Positions 1 through 4,945 of a stretch of DNA of 6,134 bases are shown piece after piece; the first letter of the stretch is position 1; every line of letters begins with the position of its first letter. Location of the stretch: contig JABUSX010000047.1 in NCBI GenBank assembly GCA_021442545.1, positions 1 to 6,134 of the forward strand. Direction: 5' to 3'. Made by a program: the position numbers and the translations under genes. This DNA comes from Eubacterium sp. (GTDB taxonomy: Bacteria > Bacillota > Clostridia > Lachnospirales > Lachnospiraceae). Below the pieces are notes generated by a model that saw nothing but the letters and a program-made list of their open reading frames with translations, did not search any database and was not told the DNA's origin.

Positions 1-68
1 TCGGGAAGTGCATAAAATGCACGGAATAAAATGCTGTGTCCATCGATCAGAAGCAGTTTTTCAGACAA
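1..68 (-). CDS. polA: DNA polymerase I, N-terminal fragment (runs off left edge)
   Basis: Only the first 22 codons are inside the window. They read MSEKLLLIDGHSILFRAFYA followed by LP, the typical opening of bacterial DNA polymerase I: the first strand of the 5'-3' exonuclease (FEN-like) domain, with the metal-binding Asp of the LLLIDG motif. PolI fills gaps and removes RNA primers in replication and repair. I place the start at the TTG at 68-66, because AAGGAG lies at 84-79 with a 10-nt spacer and no ATG or GTG fits; an in-frame ATT just upstream is less likely. The gene follows the zinc-finger gene in the same direction, after a short hairpin terminator, and I see no convincing promoter of its own in 69-130. 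A stand-alone 5'-3' exonuclease would look the same over this stretch, so the polymerase part is inferred. Confidence 0.82.
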   Translation of the reverse strand, partial: MSEKLLLIDGHSILFRAFYALP

Positions 69-127
69 AATGATTCCTCTCCTTCTTTTCAAAACATCCC
101 GGCATCGTCCACCTTAAAGAGACACCG

Positions 128-152
128 AAAAGAGTTTCACCTCTGAAACTCT
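128..152 (-). terminator. Short intrinsic terminator after the zinc-finger gene
   Basis: On the minus strand a perfect 9-bp stem, AGAGTTTCA pairing with TGAAACTCT around a GAGG tetraloop, is followed by TTTC. The stem starts at the last base of the zinc-finger gene's stop codon, so it marks the end of the acpP-gltX-zinc-finger transcript. The U-tract is short (three or four), so partial readthrough into polA is plausible and may be how polA is expressed. Confidence 0.65.
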
Positions 153-583
153 CAATAATGTCTCATACCGCCGAGATAGGATGTAACATGGAAAATACCG
201 GTCATATCCAGAATGAGCAGTACGGACAAAGTAAGCGTCGCGATCAGTATACATAGCCGAAATACCGTTTTTAAACGCTTCCTTTTCAGCTCCTCTGTCC
301 GGTCTTCAATCAGCTGTGCAAGCAGGGATCTCATGTCAAAAGACGATGCATCATAAGGAATGGATTTATCATTTAATATAGAAATGGTCTGTTCGATCAT
401 ACACTGCGTTTCAAGCTGTTCCCGGCATTTTTCGCATAACTGCACATGTTCTATGAAATATTCCGTTTCCCGGTCGTGGAGGGTGCCGGAAAGGAAACCG
501 GGGATCATGGAATGGATCTTCCTGCATCCCGGATCCCGGGCGAATCTTTTTTCGTTTGCCGCGTCGGTTTTTCTCTGTGACAC
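152..583 (-). CDS. Membrane-anchored zinc-finger protein, anti-sigma-factor-like (zf-HC2 type)
   Basis: A protein of 143 residues. The N-terminal third carries the pattern C20 ... H46-x3-C50-x2-C53, the zinc-binding anti-sigma signature (zf-HC2, as in RsrA/RsiW-type proteins). Residues 80-105 are charged and probably helical. One hydrophobic segment at about 108-126 is followed by a tail of only about 17 residues, so there is no real extracytoplasmic sensor domain. Predicted topology is N-terminus inside, anchored in the membrane. By family, such proteins hold an ECF sigma factor inactive, but no sigma factor gene is present in this window, so the partner is unknown. Tandem GTG codons at 586 and 583 could both start it; I chose 583 because AAAGGA at 595-590 then has a 6-nt spacer rather than 3. 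The gene begins 23 nt after the gltX stop, so it is probably co-transcribed and perhaps translationally coupled. Function beyond the zinc finger is inference. Confidence 0.75.
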   Translation of the reverse strand: MSQRKTDAANEKRFARDPGCRKIHSMIPGFLSGTLHDRETEYFIEHVQLCEKCREQLETQCMIEQTISILNDKSIPYDASSFDMRSLLAQLIEDRTEELKRKRLKTVFRLCILIATLTLSVLLILDMTGIFHVTSYLGGMRHY

Positions 584-606
584 CACGTTTCCTTTCCAGA
601 CCCGTT

Positions 607-2055
607 TCAGGACTGCAGTTTTTCAGCCGCCGCCTGCAGCCTTCTGAGCGATTCGTCTTTTCCCAGAAGCTCCATGATGCCCGTTGCTCCGGCCGGTGTT
701 GCCTGCTTTCCGGAAACAGCCAGACGAAGCGGCCACATAACTTTGTTGACCTTATATTCTTTTTCTGAAGCATAGGAAGACAGGACAGCAAACAGGCTGT
801 CATTATCAAAGGCATCCGTCTTCTCCAGTATGGGGATCAGATCCCGGATGATCTCCAGCGACGACTCTGCCGTACTTTTGGATTTTTTATGTGTATACAT
901 GGAAATATCGTAATCCGGAACCGCATCCAGGAAATCCACCTGCTCCGGTATATCCGAATACAGCTGGATCCGGGACTGCACCATTTCCGCGATCTTATGA
1001 AGGTCAAAGTTTCCCTTCAGACAGGACTTCAGCACCGGTTCCGCATGAAGGTAAAACTCATCCGGATCCATAGCATGGAGGTATTCCCCGTTCATCCAGG
1101 AAAGCTTTGTCATATCAAAAACCGCAGGGCTTTTGTTAATGTGACGGAAATCAAAAACTTCCGTAAGTTCTTTCAGAGAAAAGATCTCACGCTCCCCTGC
1201 AGGGCTCCATCCGAGCAGTGCCACATAATTCACAATGGCATCCCTGAGAAAGCCGGCATCCGTCAGATCTTCAAACGAAGAATGGCCGGAGCGCTTGCTC
1301 AGCTTCTGCCCTTCTTCGTTCGTGATCAAAGGACAATGAATATAAGTCGGGATCTCCCACCCGAAAGCTTCATAAATCCGGTTGTATTTCGGAGTTGAGG
1401 AAAGATATTCGTTTCCGCGCACCACATGGGTAATTCCCATCGTATGGTCATCCACTACATTGGCAAAATTATAGGTCGGAAAACCATCGGACTTGATCAG
1501 GATCAGATCATCCAGCTCCTCATTCGGCACCGTGATATCCCCGTAGATCTCATCATGAAAAGAAGTCTCTCCCTCAGCCGGCATGTTGAAACGGATCACA
1601 TGAGGAAGCCCTGCATCCAGTTTTTCTCTGATTTCTTCCTTCGTGAGATACAGGCAGTGCTTGTCATAGGCATGGATCTCTTTTCCGGCAACGACCCTTT
1701 TCAGACCCTCCAGACGTTCCTTTTCGCAGAAACAATAGTAGGCATCTCCCTGTTCGACAAGCTGTTCGGCATATTTTCTGTAAATACCCTGCGCACAGCG
1801 TTCACTCTGAATATACGGACCGCAGCCGCCGTCTCTTCCGGGTCCCTCATCCGGATCCAGGCCGGCATATTCAAGCGTGCGGTAAATGATGTCCAGCGCG
1901 CCTTCCATGAAACGCTCCTGGTCAGTATCTTCGATCCGGAGCATGAACGTCCCGTCTACATGTTTTGCAATCAGATAGGAATACAGCGCCGTGCGCAGAT
2001 TCCCGACATGCATTCTTCCGGTGGGGCTTGGAGCAAATCTGGTTTTAACTGTCAT
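607..2055 (-). CDS. gltX: Glutamyl-tRNA synthetase
   Basis: A class I aminoacyl-tRNA synthetase that charges tRNA with glutamate in the cytoplasm. The 482-residue length is normal for bacterial GluRS. The protein opens with the RFAPSPTGRMHVGNLRTAL block, with the HIGH-type motif HVGN at 16-19, followed by LRIEDTD at 39-45. The KMSKS-type loop is KLSKR at 251-255 (preceded by EEGQ). C108-x-C110 and C134 form the partial zinc knuckle seen in many GluRS; the fourth position is Tyr136. The C-terminal third is the helical anticodon-binding region. I chose ATG 2055: AAGGA sits 7 nt upstream, whereas the in-frame TTG at 2076 and ATG at 2070 lack a good ribosome site. In most Firmicutes this enzyme is non-discriminating and also makes Glu-tRNA(Gln) for GatCAB; I cannot decide that from sequence alone. 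It lies 29 nt downstream of acpP and 23 nt upstream of the zinc-finger gene. Confidence 0.97.
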   Translation of the reverse strand: MTVKTRFAPSPTGRMHVGNLRTALYSYLIAKHVDGTFMLRIEDTDQERFMEGALDIIYRTLEYAGLDPDEGPGRDGGCGPYIQSERCAQGIYRKYAEQLVEQGDAYYCFCEKERLEGLKRVVAGKEIHAYDKHCLYLTKEEIREKLDAGLPHVIRFNMPAEGETSFHDEIYGDITVPNEELDDLILIKSDGFPTYNFANVVDDHTMGITHVVRGNEYLSSTPKYNRIYEAFGWEIPTYIHCPLITNEEGQKLSKRSGHSSFEDLTDAGFLRDAIVNYVALLGWSPAGEREIFSLKELTEVFDFRHINKSPAVFDMTKLSWMNGEYLHAMDPDEFYLHAEPVLKSCLKGNFDLHKIAEMVQSRIQLYSDIPEQVDFLDAVPDYDISMYTHKKSKSTAESSLEIIRDLIPILEKTDAFDNDSLFAVLSSYASEKEYKVNKVMWPLRLAVSGKQATPAGATGIMELLGKDESLRRLQAAAEKLQS

Positions 2056-2056
2056 A

Positions 2057-2094
2057 TTCTTATCCTTCATCAGCAATCTGTTTCTTATCCTTCA
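2057..2094 (-). repeat. 13-bp direct repeat duplicating the ribosome binding site between acpP and gltX
   Basis: The 13-mer TGAAGGATAAGAA (minus sense) occurs at 2094-2082 and again at 2069-2057, 25 bp apart. The first copy contains the last acpP codons and its TAA stop. The second supplies the AAGGA Shine-Dalgarno for the gltX start at 2055. The copies are exact, which suggests a small tandem duplication that created or moved the gltX ribosome site. Confidence 0.7.
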
Positions 2095-2318
2095 ATACCG
2101 ATCTGTTTCAGATACTCGATCACGGCGCCGACTGTCGTCAGATTCTCCATATCTTCAACGGGAATTTCCACATCATACTGTTCTTCCAGCGTAGTCAGCA
2201 GTTCAAAGAGATCCAGAGAATCCGCCTCAAGATCCTCTCTGAAACGGGATTCGAGCGTAATGTCCTCAGCGTTGACGTTTAACTGTTCGGCAAGGATAAC
2301 CTTCATTTTTTCCAGCAT
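2085..2318 (-). CDS. acpP: Acyl carrier protein
   Basis: A 77-residue acidic four-helix protein that carries growing acyl chains on a 4'-phosphopantetheine arm in type II fatty acid synthesis. The attachment serine is Ser34 in the DSLD motif, and the following helix II (LFELLTTLEEQYDVEIP) is typical. Position 31 is Glu where most ACPs have Gly (DLGADSLD), a small departure. The start is certain: ATG at 2318 is preceded by AAAGGAGG with a 7-nt spacer. In many Firmicutes acpP sits with plsX, fab genes or rnc; here it follows a SEDS gene and leads gltX, so either the housekeeping gene has moved or this is a second ACP used in a particular pathway. No ACP synthase or fab gene is in the window. 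Confidence 0.95.
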   Translation of the reverse strand: MLEKMKVILAEQLNVNAEDITLESRFREDLEADSLDLFELLTTLEEQYDVEIPVEDMENLTTVGAVIEYLKQIGIEG

Positions 2319-2349
2319 TTTTCTCCTCCTTTTTTGACAATCAGCAAGG

Positions 2350-2405
2350 TTCCGGTTTCCTACTTGTTTATAATTATTATCAGGAAACTTCCGTTTCCGG
2401 TTTCC
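2350..2405 (-). promoter_or_regulatory. acpP leader with repeated GGAAAC/GTTTCC elements and an AT-rich -10-like block
   Basis: In the 113-nt gap upstream of acpP, the 11-mer GGAAACCGGAA (minus sense) occurs at 2405-2395 and 2360-2350. Between them GTTTCC (2388-2383) can pair either with the nearby upstream GGAAAC (4-nt loop) or with the downstream GGAAAC (22-nt loop), so two mutually exclusive hairpins are possible. The stretch TGATAATAATTATAAAC (2380-2364) is unusually AT-rich and contains several -10-like hexamers (GATAAT, TATAAA), but I find no convincing -35. It could be a promoter, an operator or an attenuator-like leader. A further small hairpin (TCCCG/CGGGA, 2416-2403) follows the upstream gene; with no U-tract it is not a good terminator. 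Confidence 0.35.
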
Positions 2406-2431
2406 CGCATCCGGGATGTTCTCTTTTCGTT

Positions 2432-3601
2432 TCAGGCCCTTCCGTCTGTCCGTATAGACCGGGCCACATTCAATGCCATCCCGATCTCAATCATTGTAAA
2501 GATAATGGAAGTGCCTCCGTAACTGACAAAGGGCAGGGTCACTCCCGTCGTCGGAATAAGATTCAGATTCACGCTGATATTCAGAATAACCTGCAGAGCG
2601 ATATGAACGAAGATTCCGCTGACCAGCAGGCTGCCGTAAAGATCCGGTGCATTCCGCGCAATATAAAACAGACGATACAGAAGATACCCGAAAAGAATCA
2701 GGATCAGGATGGCTCCGAAAAGCCCCAGTTCTTCACAGATGATGGAAAAGATCATGTCATTCTGCGCTTCCGGTATCGTGGAAAGCTTCTGTGTACTGTT
2801 TCCGAGCCCCTTCCCGAAAAGGCCTCCCGAACCGATGGCATACAATGCCTGCATGACCTGATAGCCGCCCGTTGACAGATTATCCTCAGGGTGAAGCCAC
2901 GCCAGGATCCTGCGCATTCGGAAATTAGAACTGCTGGTGATCGTCTTGCTGATCACGGCCAGAAGACCGCCTCCCGCAGCCGTCAGAAGGCCAAAACCCA
3001 CTAGGAAGGGTGCCGTGCGCGGGTGCGCCAGAAAAACAACGATGGCACAGATTGCCAGAATGATGATGGCCGTACTGAGATTCTCCGTAAAAATATAGGC
3101 TGCCACAGCCTGCACAAGCCCAACCAGAAAAACGACGAACATGCCTCCGAACGAATTCAGCTTTCTCCGCATGGGCACGACCATGAACGGAATCATCAGA
3201 ATGAGGGCGATCTTTGCAATTTCAGAAGGCTGAAAAGAATAGCTCCCGATCTGCAGCCAGCGCGTCGCTCCGTTTACGGTCAGCCCGTAGGGACTGAACC
3301 GGACGGCTGCCATAGCAGCCAGTGCCGCCACATAAATGACAGGTGCTATTTTGATCAGTATATGATAATCGATAAAGGCAAACAGAAGCGCCGCCCCGAT
3401 GGCCAGAAGACTGTTTACAGCCTGACGGCTGAAATAAAACATATCATCCCCGATCTTCGCATCATTCGCGGCCTCATAGGCACTGGCACTATAGAGCATC
3501 ACAAGCCCGAAGCAGATCAGAATAATAACAACAGCAAGCATACTGTAGTCAAAAAAAACTTCTTTTTTCTTTTCTCTGAATCCGTCCAGTGACTTCGGCA
3601 T
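2432..3601 (-). CDS. ftsW: SEDS-family peptidoglycan glycosyltransferase (FtsW/SpoVE-like)
   Basis: An integral membrane protein of 389 residues with about ten hydrophobic segments, starting near 21, 61, 83, 124, 151, 175, 198, 291, 321 and 350. Family landmarks are NGATRWLQIG followed by QPSEIAKIA (110-132), GGYQVMQALYAIGSGGLFGKGLG (245-267), PEAQND (277-282) and the C-terminal GVTLPFVSYGGTS (353-365). By alignment with FtsW/RodA, Asp282 is the catalytic Asp of the large loop. These proteins polymerise glycan strands from lipid II together with a class B penicillin-binding protein. The motifs fit FtsW or sporulation-specific SpoVE better than RodA, but choosing between those two is uncertain. 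ATG 3601 is preferred, with AAAGGA 9 nt upstream; the frame is open further up to 3727 but that extension crosses the putative promoter and reads as non-membrane filler. No PBP or division gene is adjacent. acpP follows 113 nt downstream in the same direction. Confidence 0.9.
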   Translation of the reverse strand: MPKSLDGFREKKKEVFFDYSMLAVVIILICFGLVMLYSASAYEAANDAKIGDDMFYFSRQAVNSLLAIGAALLFAFIDYHILIKIAPVIYVAALAAMAAVRFSPYGLTVNGATRWLQIGSYSFQPSEIAKIALILMIPFMVVPMRRKLNSFGGMFVVFLVGLVQAVAAYIFTENLSTAIIILAICAIVVFLAHPRTAPFLVGFGLLTAAGGGLLAVISKTITSSSNFRMRRILAWLHPEDNLSTGGYQVMQALYAIGSGGLFGKGLGNSTQKLSTIPEAQNDMIFSIICEELGLFGAILILILFGYLLYRLFYIARNAPDLYGSLLVSGIFVHIALQVILNISVNLNLIPTTGVTLPFVSYGGTSIIFTMIEIGMALNVARSIRTDGRA

Positions 3602-3698
3602 ATCCTTATTTCCTTTCAAAACACTCACAGGATCACGAAAGTCCGCATCGTAAATCAACTGCGGTATTCTGACATGATCGCTGTAAAGGTCAAAAGTT

Positions 3699-3707
3699 AT
3701 GATACCA
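3699..3707 (-). promoter_or_regulatory. Putative extended -10 promoter for the SEDS gene
   Basis: On the minus strand TGGTATCAT fits the extended -10 consensus (TGn then TATCAT, five of six matches to TATAAT). It lies about 98 nt upstream of the ATG at 3601 and just after the rpsR-operon terminator. No good -35 lies 16-18 nt further upstream. A start near 3692 would exclude the longer upstream reading of the SEDS gene. Confidence 0.35.
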
Positions 3708-3733
3708 CAAAACAACTGCAAAAACACGCCTGT

Positions 3734-3764
3734 AAAAAAAGAGTTCCCGCTGTGGCGGAAACTC
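3734..3764 (-). terminator. Strong intrinsic terminator of the rpsF-rpsR transcript
   Basis: On the minus strand GAGTTTCCGC pairs with GCGGGAACTC (10 bp, one G-U) around a CACA loop and is followed directly by seven T residues. This is a textbook rho-independent terminator. It separates the ribosomal protein genes from the SEDS gene. Confidence 0.9.
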
Positions 3765-3921
3765 TTCTCCTGTTTCTTATGCTGCAGACGTCATAACCCC
3801 GTCTGTCCGATCCGGCTTCCTCTGCATTCTGCAGACAAAAACCATTCTCTGACCAGCCTGTTTTCTGTCCGTAAACAATACGCGGAACTTCTGCGGACAG
3901 CGTCTGTTTCTTTTCCCGGGA
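3765..3921 (-). other. 157-nt untranslated tail between rpsR and its terminator
   Basis: No supportable gene lies here. The minus-strand transcript would contain two small hairpins: CAGACG/CGTCTG with a 9-nt loop (3785-3805) and TCTGCA/TGCAGA with a 3-nt loop (3821-3835). The repeated GTCTG/CAGAC words are notable. An open frame crossing it from inside rpsR has no ribosome site and no recognisable protein character. It could be plain 3' UTR, a degraded former gene (rplI or another gene sits here in some genomes), or a 3'-UTR-derived small RNA. Confidence 0.4.
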
Positions 3922-4245
3922 TCAGTCTTCCACGTACGGAAGGATCGCAAGATGGCGGGCACGCTTCACAGCCAGTGTAACGGCACGCTGATGCTTGGCA
4001 CAGTTTCCTGTTACCCGGCGCGGAAGGATCTTTCCACGCTCGGAAATATATTTGCGCATCTTGGCCGCATCTTTGTAATCGACGACGTTGTCCTTCCCGC
4101 AGAACACACAGACTTTCCTTCTTCTGCGCGGCATACGTCTGCGAGGAGCTTCTCCTCTCTCATGTCTTTCCGGACGTTCGGGACGCTCTCTGTTTGCGGA
4201 AGCCGGAGCGGCAGCCGCAGTATTTTCATTATTTTCGTAAGCCAT
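3922..4245 (-). CDS. rpsR: 30S ribosomal protein S18 with Arg/Glu/Pro-rich N-terminal tail
   Basis: A 107-residue protein. Residues 44-104 are classic S18, with [16 protein letters not shown], then LRKY-like [18 protein letters not shown] and [21 protein letters not shown]18 binds 16S rRNA as a heterodimer with S6 on the 30S platform. C46-x2-C49 and C82-x2-H85 make this the zinc-binding (C+) form rather than the zinc-free paralogue that some bacteria express under zinc starvation. S18 is usually 70-90 residues; the extra length is a low-complexity tail at 1-43, Ala-rich then repeated RPER/HERGE-type units ending in a basic patch [10 protein letters not shown], probably disordered and RNA-binding. 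ATG 4245 is fixed by AAGGAGGA 7 nt upstream. It follows rpsF by 30 nt; the ssb gene usually found between them is absent. Confidence 0.96.
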   Translation of the reverse strand: MAYENNENTAAAAPASANRERPERPERHERGEAPRRRMPRRRRKVCVFCGKDNVVDYKDAAKMRKYISERGKILPRRVTGNCAKHQRAVTLAVKRARHLAILPYVED

Positions 4246-4275
4246 GGTATTTCCTCCTTCTACTTTCGCTCTGCC

Positions 4276-4566
4276 TTACTCATTATCCGTACGCACGATC
4301 AGATAACGCAGGACATTTTCCATGATCCGCATGTGACGCTCGATCTCAGCCGGAGCCGTCGGCTCAGCCTGGAACGGAATGAAATAGTAGAAGCCTTCTT
4401 TTTCGTACCGGATCTCGTAGGCGAGACGCTTCTTGCCCCATGCATCGATCTCTCCGATCTCTCCGCCGAACCGGGTAATATACCCTTTCGCCTTTTCGAC
4501 GATCGCGTCTCTGGCCTCGTCTTCCAGCTTTGTGCTTACGACCAGTGCCAATTCATAATTGTTCAT
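4276..4566 (-). CDS. rpsF: 30S ribosomal protein S6
   Basis: A 96-residue ferredoxin-fold ribosomal protein, the partner of S18 in the central domain of the 30S subunit. It starts with MNNYELALVV; the GEI-x-W-G-K-K-R-L-A-Y signature is at 35-50, and the RHMRIMENVLRYLIVR helix-strand closes it. Length is normal and there is no long acidic tail. ATG 4566 is fixed by AAGGAGG with a 7-nt spacer; the frame continues open upstream to 4632 but that part is the mRNA leader. It is the first gene of a two-gene operon with rpsR, from a recognisable promoter at 4669-4641. Confidence 0.96.
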   Translation of the reverse strand: MNNYELALVVSTKLEDEARDAIVEKAKGYITRFGGEIGEIDAWGKKRLAYEIRYEKEGFYYFIPFQAEPTAPAEIERHMRIMENVLRYLIVRTDNE

Positions 4567-4593
4567 GTCTTTTCCTCCTTTTGGACTTTTGGC

Positions 4594-4632
4594 TTTCCGT
4601 CTGTACGGAAAACAAGGACGTGGTTTTCCCAC
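4594..4632 (-). promoter_or_regulatory. rpsF mRNA leader with two hairpins, candidate S6:S18 autoregulatory site
   Basis: The minus-strand leader has GTGG-gaaaa-CCAC (4632-4620) and a 7-bp stem TTTCCGT/ACGGAAA with a 4-nt loop (4611-4594), ending about 20 nt before the Shine-Dalgarno. In many bacteria the rpsF leader folds around a CCG trinucleotide that binds the S6:S18 dimer and represses translation. A CCG is present here inside the second stem, but I cannot show the exact bulge geometry, so the regulatory role is inference; the hairpins themselves are seen. Confidence 0.4.
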
Positions 4633-4640
4633 AGATTGTT

Positions 4641-4669
4641 ACTCTACCACATGTGACGTTTCTTTTCAA
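4641..4669 (-). promoter_or_regulatory. rpsF-rpsR promoter
   Basis: On the minus strand TTGAAA (-35, 4669-4664) is followed by a 17-nt spacer and TAGAGT (-10, 4646-4641). The spacer ends in TGG, giving an extended -10. Transcription would start near 4634, leaving a leader of about 68 nt before the rpsF ATG. Confidence 0.65.
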
Positions 4670-4678
4670 GAGAAGAAA

Positions 4679-4684
4679 TACAAT
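4679..4684 (+). promoter_or_regulatory. Possible -10 element for the rightward gene
   Basis: TACAAT matches five of six -10 positions and is the best plus-strand candidate in the divergent gap. No good -35 lies 16-18 nt upstream, where the sequence overlaps the rpsF promoter. Transcription would begin near 4691, just before the 12-bp palindrome. Confidence 0.28.
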
Positions 4685-4700
4685 TCGGATATTTCGCCCG

Positions 4701-4712
4701 GTCAGGCCTGAC
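4701..4712. promoter_or_regulatory. Perfect 12-bp palindrome in the divergent intergenic region
   Basis: GTCAGGCCTGAC is its own reverse complement. It lies between the rpsF promoter and the first start codon of the rightward frame, just downstream of the putative plus-strand -10, a position that would suit a repressor operator or a leader hairpin. No matching regulator gene is visible nearby. Confidence 0.35.
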
Positions 4713-4747
4713 GGTCTGTTTCAGGGATCCGTAACCGAAGGAAAAAC

Positions 4748-4945
4748 ATGAAACAGTCGGACATATACAGATTTTTGACCATGGAAAAAAATCCCGAAGA
4801 CAGATTACACTACAGAAAACAAATTCTGTCCCGGAAAACCGGTTGTTCTTCCGATAACAGAGAAAGACGAGGACAAATTCATGCCTGCAAAAAACAAAAT
4901 CGAACCCAATCCGATCGCAAAAGCCATCATATCCTCCACCGTTGA
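4748..4945 (+). CDS. Possible short upstream ORF or frameshifted N-terminus of the next gene
   Basis: A 65-codon frame with an ATG preceded by GAAGGA (5-nt spacer), so translation could start here. It begins MKQSDIYRFLTMEK, then crosses a run of seven A (4785-4791) and overlaps the following gene by 65 nt in another frame. The frame of the next gene is open from 4779, with no start codon before 4881. One A fewer in the run would join the two into a continuous 391-residue protein from 4748 to 5924. It could be a translated leader peptide that couples to the gene below, the true N-terminus split by an indel or sequencing error, or chance. The part overlapping the next gene has no protein-like character in this frame. 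Confidence 0.3.
   Translation: MKQSDIYRFLTMEKNPEDRLHYRKQILSRKTGCSSDNRERRGQIHACKKQNRTQSDRKSHHILHR

Noticed and set aside
128..152. Similarity of the two minus-strand terminators (both start GAGTTTC) as a dispersed repeat family
   Set aside because: Only seven bases are shared and the rest of the stems and loops differ; this is common in terminator stems.
889..1398. 169-codon plus-strand open frame inside gltX
   Set aside because: Antisense to the catalytic and anticodon-binding parts of gltX, with no supporting start signal or protein character.
1426..2337. 303-codon plus-strand open frame opposite gltX and acpP
   Set aside because: It is antisense to two certain genes, has no ribosome site, and its protein has no recognisable features; it mirrors the codon bias of the real genes.
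3023..3592. 189-codon plus-strand open frame opposite the SEDS gene
   Set aside because: Composition rich in His, Asn, Gln and Asp is the usual reverse-strand image of a hydrophobic membrane protein.
3602..3727. N-terminal extension of the SEDS protein by 42 codons
   Set aside because: It would begin upstream of the putative promoter start and has no ribosome site, while ATG 3601 has AAAGGA at a proper distance and gives a normal family length.
3777..3962. 61-codon minus-strand frame after rpsR
   Set aside because: It starts inside rpsR in another frame without a ribosome site; the protein has no recognisable features.
3952..4656. 234-codon plus-strand open frame opposite rpsR and rpsF
   Set aside because: Both ribosomal protein genes are certain; this frame has no ribosome site and also covers their promoter and leader.
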